Below are positions 40,799 through 47,961 of a stretch of 64,000 nucleotides of DNA, piece by piece. The stretch's first letter is position 1; every line of letters begins with the position of its first letter. A model generated the notes under the pieces. The model saw only the letters and a list, made by a program, of their open reading frames with translations. It was not told where the DNA came from and did no database searches. The stretch is taken from the IMG/VR virus record IMGVR_UViG_3300025162_000019, positions 1-64,000 of that record; one strand, written 5' to 3'. Both the position numbers and the translations under genes were made by a program. This stretch comes from a virus.

Positions 40799-41404
40799 GT
40801 GAAAAAACTTTTAACAACTATTTTACTGATAGGATGTTTACTTTTTCCTATAAATGTTTTATCATTAGATAGGTGTAATGAGTATAGACAAGATGAAAGA
40901 ATACAGAATATAAAATATTTTGGTCTTGGTTTCCCTTACTGGTATAGTATAGCGCAATTGCAACAAGAAAGTTGTTGCAGAGCAAATATAACAGCATTTG
41001 ATGCTGGAATGGGTATAGCACAGTTTATGCCAAAAACTGCTCAATATATTAACTCTTTAATGGGTAAAAACTTAAATCCTTATAACCCTGAAGAAGCAAT
41101 AAAGATGCAAGCATTTTATATGTACCGCATTCATATAAAAGAAAACTTTATAAAAACTAAAAACTTATGGGCAGACTATCAAATATATAATGGTGGTGGT
41201 GGAAACTTAAAGAAAGAATATATAAAAGCTGGAAATATTGCTAATTGGGAAGTAATGAAAGATGAATGTACAAGAGGTAAAGTATTACTAAAGAATGGTA
41301 AGTATTTATATTTTTGCGATGTAAACTATAATTATTCTGTTCAAATATATAAATATGGTAAAGTATATAAAATAGGTAGTAATGGAAATTGGTATTTTTG
41401 GTAA
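40799..41404 (+). CDS. Secreted lytic transglycosylase endolysin
   Basis: 201 aa from GTG 40799 (MKKLLTTILLIGCLLFPINVLS), which gives a signal peptide; the upstream frame extension does not. Catalytic Glu in A-Q-L-Q-Q-E-S-C-C-R, then G-M-G-I-A-Q-F-M-P-K-T-A (SLT G-x-x-Q motif) and Y-Q-I-Y-N-G-G-G-G. Peptidoglycan-cleaving lysis enzyme released with the holin. Four Cys may form disulfides in the periplasm. Confidence 0.8.
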   Translation: MKKLLTTILLIGCLLFPINVLSLDRCNEYRQDERIQNIKYFGLGFPYWYSIAQLQQESCCRANITAFDAGMGIAQFMPKTAQYINSLMGKNLNPYNPEEAIKMQAFYMYRIHIKENFIKTKNLWADYQIYNGGGGNLKKEYIKAGNIANWEVMKDECTRGKVLLKNGKYLYFCDVNYNYSVQIYKYGKVYKIGSNGNWYFW

Positions 41405-41416
41405 AGGAGAATCATT

Positions 41417-41818
41417 ATGAGCGTATTAATAGATAACGTAGAAAAAACAGCAATGAGCGAAGCAGAAGATATAAAAGCAAAAATAAAACAAGCATTTAAT
41501 TTTAAAGGTAAATTTATTGCATTATTTTTAATTATACTCTTAACTGCTATAGGTTTTACATTTGGCAGATATAATCCAACAACTGATACAATTTCAAAAT
41601 TTACAAACGATCTACTAAAGCAGTATGAAACAAAATTGAAAAGTGATAAAGTTATAATAACAGGTCTAGAAAATGATTTAAAGATGGTGAACGAAAATTA
41701 CACTATCTTATCAAATAAAATTAAAAATTTGAAGGTGAATTATGAAAATGTTAAAGAACCGCAAAATATCGCAGAAATCAAAGATCGTTTTACTAAGCTT
41801 GGTTTTCCTCCTATTTAA
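41417..41818 (+). CDS. Inner-membrane spanin-like protein
   Basis: 133 aa with one transmembrane segment (I-A-L-F-L-I-I-L-L-T-A-I-G-F-T-F) at about residues 35-50 and a coiled-coil periplasmic part, the layout of an i-spanin. Its 3' end overlaps the next gene by 77 bases in another frame, as in Rz/Rz1-type pairs. Assigned by topology and position; no sequence signature. Confidence 0.5.
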   Translation: MSVLIDNVEKTAMSEAEDIKAKIKQAFNFKGKFIALFLIILLTAIGFTFGRYNPTTDTISKFTNDLLKQYETKLKSDKVIITGLENDLKMVNENYTILSNKIKNLKVNYENVKEPQNIAEIKDRFTKLGFPPI

Positions 41819-42167
41819 TAGTGGACTAGCTTACTCAGCAGATAATATTTGTTTTTCTGAATCAACTTCTAAAGCAATGGTTGTTGAATTGGATAAATGC
41901 CAAATATTAAAAAGTCAAATTATATTATACGATCAAAGTAATACAGAACTTCAAAAAACAATTGATTTATTAAATGTGATAAATGCAAAAAAATCGGAAA
42001 CAATAACCGATGATGAAAAAATGATCAGTACATATAAGACAGCTCTAACCAATCAAGAAAAAGAATGTAAAGAACAAATCCAAAATGCTAAACCTACTTT
42101 TAAAGAAGAAGTAATAAAAGCTGGTATATATAGTATTATAGGCGTTATCATTGGATTACTACTCTAA
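41742..42167 (+). CDS. Signal-peptide protein of the lysis cassette (spanin-like partner)
   Basis: 141 aa. N-terminal signal sequence (I-V-L-L-S-L-V-F-L-L-F-N-S-G-L-A-Y-S-A), a coiled-coil middle, and a C-terminal transmembrane segment (I-Y-S-I-I-G-V-I-I-G-L-L-L). The embedded 77-base overlap with the upstream gene is typical of spanin pairs. It lacks a lipobox, so it is not a standard o-spanin and might be a u-spanin-like protein. Confidence 0.5.
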   Translation: MKMLKNRKISQKSKIVLLSLVFLLFNSGLAYSADNICFSESTSKAMVVELDKCQILKSQIILYDQSNTELQKTIDLLNVINAKKSETITDDEKMISTYKTALTNQEKECKEQIQNAKPTFKEEVIKAGIYSIIGVIIGLLL

Positions 42168-42896
42168 TATACCCTCTTTTTTAGCCTTACTTAAATAACG
42201 GTATAAACTTGACTCTGAAATACTTATCTGTTTTAGTATTTCAGAGTTAGCTATTTCAGCTTTCTTCAACTCTATTACCTTATTATAACTCACTCTATCA
42301 AACTTAAACTCTTTCTCTGCCCTGTCTAAGCGCATTTGTTTCTTCTTATCGAAAGACATTTTTTTCTTGGGAGAACCTGTAAGTTTTTTACTTATCTTTT
42401 TTTTAGTTTCTTCATCCCTTGGAACACCTAGTTTTGATTCAACTAACTTATCAATAACATTCTGCTTTCTTTCTTTACCATAGTTTATATTCTTTTCACC
42501 AGTATGCGCCTCACTCATTTTTTCCCTTGTTTCCTCTGTATGCTTCATACCAGTATGTGCTTCTGCAATCTTTAACTTTGTTTCTTCCGTATGCTTAAAC
42601 CCTGACTTGTTCTCTATTATCTTATTATATCCATCACCAGACTTAAATTGTGTAATATAATATTTTAATTGATCGTTTAAATAGGACTCAGTTACAGATT
42701 TTACAACTTCCCATCTAAAATAAGAAGGTGGCAACCCTCTCATATCCTCATATATAGGAATATCAGTTTTATTATTCACTACAGCCCACTTAAAATAAGA
42801 CACTACCTCTGGCAATGTCTTATCAGATGAGCCAATATATACTTGCGATGTTTTAAGATTTATTATTTTATAGATTATATATGTTTTTTCTTTCAA
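42159..42896 (-). CDS. GIY-YIG homing endonuclease with NUMOD3 repeats and HTH
   Basis: 245 aa, TTG start at 42896. Core Y-I-I-Y-K-I-I-N-L-K-T-S-Q-V-Y-I-G-S-S (about 5-23). NUMOD3 repeats G-F-K-H-T-E-E-T, G-M-K-H-T-E-E-T and G-V-P-R-D-E-E-T. A C-terminal helix-turn-helix reads S-N-S-E-I-L-K-Q-I-S-I-S-E-S-S-L-Y-R-Y-L. Convergent with the lysis cassette; ends overlap by 9 bases. Confidence 0.8.
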   Translation of the reverse strand: MKEKTYIIYKIINLKTSQVYIGSSDKTLPEVVSYFKWAVVNNKTDIPIYEDMRGLPPSYFRWEVVKSVTESYLNDQLKYYITQFKSGDGYNKIIENKSGFKHTEETKLKIAEAHTGMKHTEETREKMSEAHTGEKNINYGKERKQNVIDKLVESKLGVPRDEETKKKISKKLTGSPKKKMSFDKKKQMRLDRAEKEFKFDRVSYNKVIELKKAEIANSEILKQISISESSLYRYLSKAKKEGILE

Positions 42897-42897
42897 A

Positions 42898-43113
42898 CTA
42901 ATATACCAAACTCTGTAAGTTTTTTAGAATATTCCCTATATTTACACCAAAAAAGTCAGCCATCATACTTACATGATTTATTCTAGGAACGATTCTATTT
43001 TCCTCATACCTCACCATTAAAGAATATTCAATTCCCAATATTTCGGATAGTTCATTTAATGTAAGCCCCTTCTCAAGTCGTAACTCTTTTATTGTATCAC
43101 CAACTCTAATCAT
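42898..43113 (-). CDS. Cro/C1-type HTH transcriptional regulator
   Basis: 71 aa from ATG 43113 (GGAGGAATAAA upstream), MIRVGDTIKELRLEKG. Xre-family helix-turn-helix: L-T-L-N-E-L-S-E-I-L-G-I-E-Y-S-L-M-V-R-Y-E (about residues 16-36), then R-I-N-H-V-S-M-M-A-D-F-F-G-V. It covers essentially one DNA-binding domain. The target is unknown; its partner could be a phage or host promoter. Confidence 0.75.
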   Translation of the reverse strand: MIRVGDTIKELRLEKGLTLNELSEILGIEYSLMVRYEENRIVPRINHVSMMADFFGVNIGNILKNLQSLVY

Positions 43114-43124
43114 TTTATTCCTCC

Positions 43125-43250
43125 CTATTTTCCATCTGCTGCCATAAATATACTGGCACATATAAAGCACAGCATTCCAACTACCATATTATTTGAAACA
43201 ACAAAAATAATACCAATAATTGTCCACATAGTAACCATAAAAGCATGCAT
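43125..43250 (-). CDS. Small membrane protein
   Basis: 41 aa (MHAFMVTMWTIIGIIFVVSN...), two hydrophobic segments, with a strong ribosome-binding site GGGGGAGGAATAAA before the ATG at 43250. Fills the space between the ligase fragment and the HTH gene. Function unknown. Confidence 0.65.
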   Translation of the reverse strand: MHAFMVTMWTIIGIIFVVSNNMVVGMLCFICASIFMAADGK

Positions 43251-43251
43251 T

Positions 43252-44013
43252 TTATTCCTCCCCCAAAAGTTCCATTAAATCATCATAGCTTAAAATCTTT
43301 GTACCATACTTCTCCGCTTTCTGTAACTTTGTAGAACCACTACCAGCGTCTGCTGCCACCAGATAATCAGTGGTTTTAGAAACTGTTTTCACAACACCAC
43401 CTTTAGCCTCGATCATCTTCACAATCAAATCCCTCTTCATAGGCATTGTACCAGTAAGGCCAAACACTTTTCCATTCAACACATTCATCTTATCAGCCTC
43501 CTTAAATCTCAATCCACAACTGATTAAAAAGTCATATAAAGGTTTGAATTTCCTTATATTCTCCACCAATTTTTTTGATGTCTTAGGCCCCAAGCCCACC
43601 TGATCTTCACTAATGTCAAATAACCGATTCCAAGTAGTTGATTTCATTACGACTTTTGCATTGTCTATACCCATACCAGGAATTGAAAGAGCCGCCAATA
43701 ACCTCTCAGGTGTATTTATTAAAGTTTTCTGAACCTCATAATATACCTGTTCAGCCTTCTTCATACCAAAACCTTCTATATTAGCAATATCAAATTCATC
43801 CATAGAATACATTTCCTCAATACTGGAAACACCAAGATTTCTGATAGTTGTTTCTGTAATGTAATCAGAACCCATAATCTTAAAGAAATGGGCAATCCTT
43901 TTAGTCCTTGAATCCTCACAATCAGGATTAGAACAAACTAAATCAACACCCTTCCAAAGTATCTGCCCATCACAAGAAGGGCAACTGTCTATTACAAAAT
44001 CAAAATTTTCCAT
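43252..44013 (-). CDS. ligA: NAD-dependent DNA ligase, C-terminal fragment (Zn finger, HhH, BRCT)
   Basis: 253 aa from ATG 44013 (MENFDFVIDSCPSCDGQ; AAAGGA upstream). C-P-S-C...C-S-N-P-D-C is the four-Cys zinc finger, then helix-hairpin-helix repeats (I-E-G-F-G-M-K-K-A, I-P-G-M-G-I-D-N-A, V-G-L-G-P-K-T), and a BRCT domain (L-N-G-K-V-F-G-L-T-G-T-M...K-T-T-D-Y-L-V-A-A-D-A-G-S-G-S-T-K). The adenylation and OB domains are in the separate gene 44760-45806. Has its own promoter. Confidence 0.85.
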   Translation of the reverse strand: MENFDFVIDSCPSCDGQILWKGVDLVCSNPDCEDSRTKRIAHFFKIMGSDYITETTIRNLGVSSIEEMYSMDEFDIANIEGFGMKKAEQVYYEVQKTLINTPERLLAALSIPGMGIDNAKVVMKSTTWNRLFDISEDQVGLGPKTSKKLVENIRKFKPLYDFLISCGLRFKEADKMNVLNGKVFGLTGTMPMKRDLIVKMIEAKGGVVKTVSKTTDYLVAADAGSGSTKLQKAEKYGTKILSYDDLMELLGEE

Positions 44014-44035
44014 ATATTCAATCCTTTTTGTATTT

Positions 44036-44064
44036 ATATTACCATATTTATTTATATTTGTCAA
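44036..44064 (-). promoter_or_regulatory. Sigma70 promoter for the ligase C-terminal fragment
   Basis: Minus strand: TTGACA (44064-44059), 17-base spacer, TAATAT (44041-44036), 23 bases before the ATG at 44013. A minus-strand TATAAATA (44056-44049) overlaps it. Confidence 0.7.
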
Positions 44065-44119
44065 TCTTTATTTACAATTAATATAAAATATGGTATATAT
44101 AATAGAGAGGTTATATTGA

Positions 44120-44753
44120 ATGATTATATATAAAGTAACAAATCTAGTAAATGGTAAAAAGTTATATTGGACAAACCATTTTTAATTTAGATAAAAGAAT
44201 TAAAGGTCATTACAATGATAAGCTTAATACATATTTTCATAGAGCTTTAATAAAATATGGTAAAGAAAACTTTGAATGGTCTATATTAAAAGAATGTAAT
44301 GATTTTGAACTATTAAACATTTTAGAAACATTTATGATTATGGTGCATAATACATATGTTAAAGAAAATGGCTACAACTTAAACTGGGGTGGTGGTTCTA
44401 ATAATGGATATAAACATACTGAAGAAGCACTACAGAAAATGAGTGAATTAAAAAAAGGAAACTCTAATAATTTAGGAAAACATTTTACAGAAGAACATAA
44501 ACAAAAAATGAGTGAAGCTCATAGAGGTGAAAAATGTTATATATTTGGAAAGCACATAACAGAAGATCATAAACAAAAAATTAGTGAAAATCTTAAAGGT
44601 AATAAAAACGCATTAGGTAAAACACATACAGAAGAAACTAAGCAAAAAATGAGTGAAGCTCATAGAGGTCAAATTCCTTGGAATAAAGGTAAAAAACATA
44701 CAAAAGAAACTAAAAGAAAAATGAGTAAAGCTCATAAAAAGATATATTTGTAA
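44120..44753 (+). pseudogene. GIY-YIG homing endonuclease, frameshifted
   Basis: An ATG at 44120 with GAGAGG upstream begins MIIYKVTNLVNGKK, the first half of the GIY-YIG core. The second half, S-Y-I-G-Q-T, is in the next frame, entered by removing one A from the A5 run at 44156-44160. The remainder (to 44753) has F-E-W-S-I-L and five NUMOD3-type repeats. Compare the intact paralogue at 55212. Either an inactivating insertion, a homopolymer sequencing error, or ribosomal slippage. Inserted between the two ligase fragments on the opposite strand. Confidence 0.75.
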
Positions 44754-44759
44754 AGCCTA

Positions 44760-45806
44760 TTATGACTTAAATACCTCTGTAATATAGGGTATTACTTCCC
44801 CTGAACGGATTACACCAATTATACTACCCTCTTTTATTTTATTATCCTGTATATACTTTGCATTAAATCCTGTAGCTCTTGCTATAGTAGTATCATTTAT
44901 AATAGTAGGTTCAATTAAAACAGTAGGTACAATACGGCCAGATCGTCCAACATTCCACTCAATACCAATGACCTTGACCTTGACAGCCTCTTCATTCACC
45001 TTGTAAGCAATTTTGTTTAAGGGATAATATGCATTTTCCCTTGAACTTCGTGTTCTGGTTATAACAAGTCCATCAACATCATACTTACAATTATTCTTAT
45101 ATTCAAAAAGAAGTATATTTAATCGCTCCAATGTAGGAGTACTATAACTAGTATAAGGAACTACATTCAATCCAAACCACTCAATATAATTTAATCGTTC
45201 ATATTCAAATATATAAGAGTCATTATTAATATATTCATAAAATACAACATCAATTTCATATAAATCTTCTGGTGAAACATCATCCCTATTCAATAGGCCA
45301 GCAACACCATTTCTACGATTAGTGAAACCCAATCTCTTATAGGAATCCCCTACTAGTAAGGCTTCCCCTCTCAAACATACTTTATTCTTTGTAGGTATAT
45401 CTGGAACAAAGAACTTTGCCTTCTCTGTTATATCCTGCCCTTCATAGCCATCACCTCTGGTAGATGCAAAAATAACTTTACCATTCTCCCATTCTACATA
45501 AATAGAAGCACCATCTAGCTTTGCAGATACAATAACTTCATTACCCTTTTTCTTAATCCAGTCCATCACCTTATCTGACTTCATCTTAGTCAAAGAGCCA
45601 AGAACATAAGGAAGTTTAGCTTTCTTCCGTGAAGTGACTTTAGCACCAACTAACGAGAAATACTCGTTAGTTGGGTCAAGTTCCATCAATTCCGACTTCA
45701 AAAGGTCATACTCAGTATCAGTAATACCCGTTACGAACCCATTGTAATAAAGACTATCATAGTCCTTCAATAAAGAAAGTAAATATTGTATTCTGGTTGG
45801 TGTCAT
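44760..45806 (-). CDS. ligA: NAD-dependent DNA ligase, N-terminal fragment (adenylation and OB domains)
   Basis: 348 aa. T-E-Y-D-L-L-K-S-E-L is the Ia-type start of bacterial LigA. K-L-D-G-A-S (about residues 97-102) holds the adenylated Lys, then S-T-R-G-D-G, R-G-E-A-L and D-G-L-V-I. The OB domain ends with G-V-I-R-S-G-E-V-I-P-Y-I-T. Zn finger, HhH and BRCT are encoded at 43252-44013. The fragment ends next to the GIY-YIG element. T4 itself uses an ATP-dependent ligase, so this is a different acquisition. Confidence 0.85.
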   Translation of the reverse strand: MTPTRIQYLLSLLKDYDSLYYNGFVTGITDTEYDLLKSELMELDPTNEYFSLVGAKVTSRKKAKLPYVLGSLTKMKSDKVMDWIKKKGNEVIVSAKLDGASIYVEWENGKVIFASTRGDGYEGQDITEKAKFFVPDIPTKNKVCLRGEALLVGDSYKRLGFTNRRNGVAGLLNRDDVSPEDLYEIDVVFYEYINNDSYIFEYERLNYIEWFGLNVVPYTSYSTPTLERLNILLFEYKNNCKYDVDGLVITRTRSSRENAYYPLNKIAYKVNEEAVKVKVIGIEWNVGRSGRIVPTVLIEPTIINDTTIARATGFNAKYIQDNKIKEGSIIGVIRSGEVIPYITEVFKS

Positions 45807-45831
45807 TGTCTATATCCTTATTTTTTCTTTC

Positions 45832-45860
45832 AGTATAACACACTATTTTCTTTTTGTCAA
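45832..45860 (-). promoter_or_regulatory. Sigma70 promoter for the ligase N-terminal fragment
   Basis: Minus strand: TTGACA (45860-45855), 17-base spacer, TATACT (45837-45832), 26 bases upstream of the start. Confidence 0.75.
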
Positions 45861-45899
45861 GTAGAAAAAATAAGTATTGATAAAATATTTTAAATATGT

Positions 45900-45907
45900 T
45901 ATAAATA
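45900..45907 (+). promoter_or_regulatory. T4-type late promoter (TATAAATA)
   Basis: Perfect octamer, 26 bases before the GT9-like gene. Confidence 0.55.
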
Positions 45908-45932
45908 TATATTACTTTATAAGAGATATTAA

Positions 45933-46829
45933 ATGAAATATACCAAAGATGATGTAAGATTGATGCTTAAAGGGGTAAAGGAAAAATACTATAAGCCTTT
46001 ACCTCATAGAGAACCATATGATGATCTGTATTGGAAGAATGAAGCAATGTGGTTGGGTGATACCAGTTACTTAACAATGATACCTTACAAAGCATCACAA
46101 AATGGTAAAACAATGTATGTTAAAAGTGATAGTTTTTTTCTATCGCCATTAATGAGTTTTAACAAAGATTACAAAGAAGATACAAGTGATAACATATATC
46201 AGACTATAAATGATATACACAACTATGATTTTGGCGGAGGGCACTTTTTACAAAGAATACAAAGAGCGATGGGATTTGAGCCAGACTTAAAACCCACAAC
46301 ACACTTTGATATAGAATGTAATAAGTTTAAAAATAGTGTTCTTATAAATATTGAGGGACACCATTATAATCATTTAACAGAACAAGTTGCACCTATTATA
46401 CAGAAATATGTTGATAGAAATAAAAATAGATTTTATTTTGCGGAGACATGGGCAAATAGACCACTACCATACATAGATGGTATTAGACATTTCCAGTTTA
46501 ATATTATAAACCTAATAAAAGAAATGTCAAAATTTGAATACCTGATTGGTTTTGATTCAGGCCTAATGCACCTAGCATCTGGTTTAGGTATTAAAAGTGT
46601 TATCATTACCGACAACCATATGGGCCTTAAAACTGATATGTTATATTTGCCAAGGGAGTTTAGCAATCCTTTATTGCCTGGAGCTTATCTATACCCACAA
46701 AATGTTCATCTGTTTATGAATGACGAAAATGAACTGGTAAAACAGTTTACTTTAGATAACTTAGAAAGAGCAATAGGTGGTGATCTATACCCTTATTGGT
46801 CTGATGATTTTTTAGATATAATATTTTAG
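45933..46829 (+). CDS. GT9/heptosyltransferase-like glycosyltransferase
   Basis: 298 aa. The C-terminal half contains L-I-G-F-D-S-G-L-M-H-L-A-S-G-L-G-I-K-S-V-I-I-T-D-N, the nucleotide-sugar-binding signature of GT9 (ADP-heptose) transferases, and an earlier V-L-I-N-I-E-G-H-H-Y strand. The N-terminal acceptor domain is diverged. It may glycosylate phage DNA, virion protein or host lipopolysaccharide. Late promoter upstream. Confidence 0.65.
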   Translation: MKYTKDDVRLMLKGVKEKYYKPLPHREPYDDLYWKNEAMWLGDTSYLTMIPYKASQNGKTMYVKSDSFFLSPLMSFNKDYKEDTSDNIYQTINDIHNYDFGGGHFLQRIQRAMGFEPDLKPTTHFDIECNKFKNSVLINIEGHHYNHLTEQVAPIIQKYVDRNKNRFYFAETWANRPLPYIDGIRHFQFNIINLIKEMSKFEYLIGFDSGLMHLASGLGIKSVIITDNHMGLKTDMLYLPREFSNPLLPGAYLYPQNVHLFMNDENELVKQFTLDNLERAIGGDLYPYWSDDFLDIIF

Positions 46830-46959
46830 CGGTACAACAAGGTTGGTATGTAGTTACCGTAAGCCCTACAGCTCTTACTGTAAAGATTCCTTGACGAAAC
46901 AAGTGGGTAACAATCGTAAATCCCCACCACTAAAATATTACTTAATAAAGGAGATATGA
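46830..46959 (+). other. Structured intergenic segment, no gene recognised
   Basis: 130 bases with several short hairpins: GGTAACTACATACC-like pairing near 46845, TACAG/CTGTA near 46876, and GTGGG/CCCAC near 46903-46928. It ends CCCCACCA like a tRNA 3' end, but no matching 5' acceptor strand was found. Confidence 0.3.
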
Positions 46960-47100
46960 ATGGTATACAACTCAGTATTAATGGCATCGAAAATATATTT
47001 ATTAACTGGTGGAATATCAATGTCTGTGGCTGGATTAATTAAAGTTATTTTTTGGTCTATAAAAACAAATATAAAAGACAGATTTCCCTTGACAAAATAG
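46960..47100 (+). CDS. Small membrane protein
   Basis: 46 aa (MVYNSVLMASKIYLLTGGIS...), one hydrophobic segment. AAAGGAG is 6 bases upstream of ATG 46960; an ATG at 46956 in another frame is too close to the site. The 3' end of the gene contains the -35 box of the tRNA promoter. Confidence 0.55.
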   Translation: MVYNSVLMASKIYLLTGGISMSVAGLIKVIFWSIKTNIKDRFPLTK

Positions 47101-47117
47101 AAAAGTTCTGGTATAAT
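47089..47117 (+). promoter_or_regulatory. Perfect consensus sigma70 promoter for the tRNA cluster
   Basis: TTGACA (47089-47094), 17-base spacer, TATAAT (47112-47117), 24 bases before the first tRNA. Confidence 0.9.
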
Positions 47118-47140
47118 GTTTTTTAGAAAGTAAGAAATAT

Positions 47141-47217
47141 GGGCGAGTAGGCCAACTGGAAGAGTCGGTATCCTCAAAAGGTACTAGTTCTGAGTTCAAA
47201 TCTCAGCTCGCCTACCA
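47141..47217 (+). tRNA. tRNA-Leu(CAA)
   Basis: Acceptor GGGCGAG/CTCGCCT, A73, encoded CCA. Anticodon stem GTATC/GGTAC, loop CTCAAAA with CAA. D-loop has GG, T-loop TTCAAAT (canonical). The variable loop is only five bases (TAGTT), unlike the long arm of normal bacterial tRNA-Leu. Confidence 0.9.
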
Positions 47218-47234
47218 AAAATAAAAGTATATTT

Positions 47235-47310
47235 GCGTGAGTAGGCCAACGGCAGAGTCAACTGGTTTAAGCCCAGTATCGTGCGGGTTCAAATCCCGCT
47301 TCACGCACCA
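47235..47310 (+). tRNA. tRNA-Leu(TAA)
   Basis: Acceptor GCGTGAG/TTCACGC, A73, CCA. Anticodon stem ACTGG/CCAGT, loop TTTAAGC with TAA. T-arm GCGGG TTCAAAT CCCGC. Short five-base variable loop (ATCGT), again not class II. Confidence 0.9.
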
Positions 47311-47324
47311 AAACAAAAAGATTT

Positions 47325-47401
47325 GCGCAACTAGGCCAACTGGAAGAGTCGTTAGCTTTAGAAGCTAATAGTTCTGAGTTCAAATCTCAGGTTGCGCACC
47401 A
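47325..47401 (+). tRNA. tRNA-Leu(TAG)
   Basis: Acceptor GCGCAAC/GTTGCGC, A73, CCA. Anticodon stem TTAGC/GCTAA, loop TTTAGAA with TAG. T-arm as in tRNA-Leu(CAA). Variable loop TAGTT. The three Leu tRNAs share the same D-arm (GGC...GTC), so they probably arose by duplication. Confidence 0.9.
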
Positions 47402-47412
47402 AAATAAAATAT

Positions 47413-47486
47413 GGCTCTGTAATTCAAAAGAAGAATAGACGGCTGATAACTGTCCTACATTGGAGCGTTACCAATCAGGGCCACCA
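47413..47486 (+). tRNA. tRNA-Ile(GAT), variant elbow
   Basis: Acceptor GGCTCTG/CAGGGCC, A73, CCA. D-arm ATTC AAAAGAA GAAT (A18 G19), anticodon stem GACGG/CTGTC, loop CTGATAA with GAT, T-arm ATTGG AGCGTTA CCAAT (G55 C56) in place of TTCRA. Confidence 0.85.
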
Positions 47487-47497
47487 AAAACATATTA

Positions 47498-47571
47498 GAA
47501 GCTATCGTCTAATGGCAGGATACAAGATTCTCAATCTTACGATAAGGGTTCAATTCCCTTTAGCTTCACCA
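47498..47571 (+). tRNA. tRNA-Glu(CTC)
   Basis: Acceptor GAAGCTA/TAGCTTC, A73, CCA. Anticodon loop TTCTCAA with CTC; the outer anticodon-stem pair is mismatched. D-loop AATGGCA, T-arm AAGGG TTCAATT CCCTT (canonical elbow). Confidence 0.8.
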
Positions 47572-47585
47572 AAGAAAAATAGTTC

Positions 47586-47614
47586 TTGACAAATGAATAC
47601 TTTTATGGTAATAT
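47586..47614 (+). promoter_or_regulatory. Sigma70 promoter within the tRNA cluster
   Basis: TTGACA (47586-47591), 17-base spacer, TAATAT (47609-47614), 19 bases before tRNA-Glu(TTC). Confidence 0.75.
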
Positions 47615-47632
47615 TGTCTAAATAAAAGATAT

Positions 47633-47707
47633 AGGGGTGTCTACTAATGGTCAGGTAGTTGGTCTTTCAAGCCAAAAATGAGGGTTCAATTCCCTTCATC
47701 CCTACCA
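47633..47707 (+). tRNA. tRNA-Glu(TTC)
   Basis: Acceptor AGGGGTG/CATCCCT, A73, CCA. Anticodon stem TTGGT/GCCAA, loop CTTTCAA with TTC. D-loop AATGGTCA, T-loop TTCAATT. Confidence 0.9.
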
Positions 47708-47715
47708 AAACATAT

Positions 47716-47806
47716 GGGAGAATTTCCTCACGGCCGTCTGTAAAACGGTTGGCGTAATAAATGTGGGGCGTGTGCCGAGATGGTTAAACTCCATATTCTC
47801 CCACCA
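47716..47806 (+). tRNA. tRNA-Tyr(GTA)-like, D-arm reduced
   Basis: Acceptor GGGAGAA/TTCTCCC, A73, CCA. Anticodon stem GCCGT/ACGGT, loop CTGTAAA with GTA. Only ten bases lie between acceptor and anticodon stem, too few for a D-arm. A 29-base variable region and a T-arm GATGG TTAAACT CCATA follow. The sequence GCCGAGATGGTTAAAC, normally a class-II D-arm, occurs after the anticodon instead. Possibly rearranged; function uncertain. Confidence 0.6.
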
Positions 47807-47817
47807 TAAAATAATAT

Positions 47818-47892
47818 GGTTCGCTAATTCAATGGAAGAAAGCCGCCCTTACAAGACGGAAGTTAAAGGTTCAAATCCTTTGCGAACCACCA
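47818..47892 (+). tRNA. tRNA-Val(TAC)
   Basis: Acceptor GGTTCGC/GCGAACC, A73, CCA. D-loop AATGGAA, anticodon loop CTTACAA with TAC (one C-A mismatch in the stem), T-arm AAAGG TTCAAAT CCTTT. Confidence 0.88.
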
Positions 47893-47913
47893 TAAAACTA
47901 AAAAGGTTTACAA

Positions 47914-47959
47914 TTAGTTCGATCCTGTATAAATATATATAAAGATATAGAGGTCGAAC
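47914..47959 (+). promoter_or_regulatory. Late promoter inside an RBS-masking inverted repeat
   Basis: GTTCGATCCT near 47918 pairs with AGAGGTCGAAC just before the ATG at 47962, burying GAGG. TATAAATA (47928-47935) lies in the loop. The same layout occurs at 54311-54352. Confidence 0.6.
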
Positions 47960-47961
47960 AA

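Noticed and set aside
44156-44160. Programmed slippage in the GIY-YIG gene at 44120
   Set aside because: The A5 run requires a +1 shift, whereas A-AAA-AAG sites favour -1; the intact paralogue at 55212 has no such run. A mutation or read error is simpler.
46830-46930. tRNA-Arg(TCT)
   Set aside because: A TACAG/CTGTA stem with TCT in its loop exists, but the loop has six bases and no acceptor stem, D-arm or T-arm could be built.
47392-47589. 65-codon plus-strand frame and similar frames at 49280-49465 and 53503-53812
   Set aside because: They lie over tRNA genes and have no ribosome-binding site.
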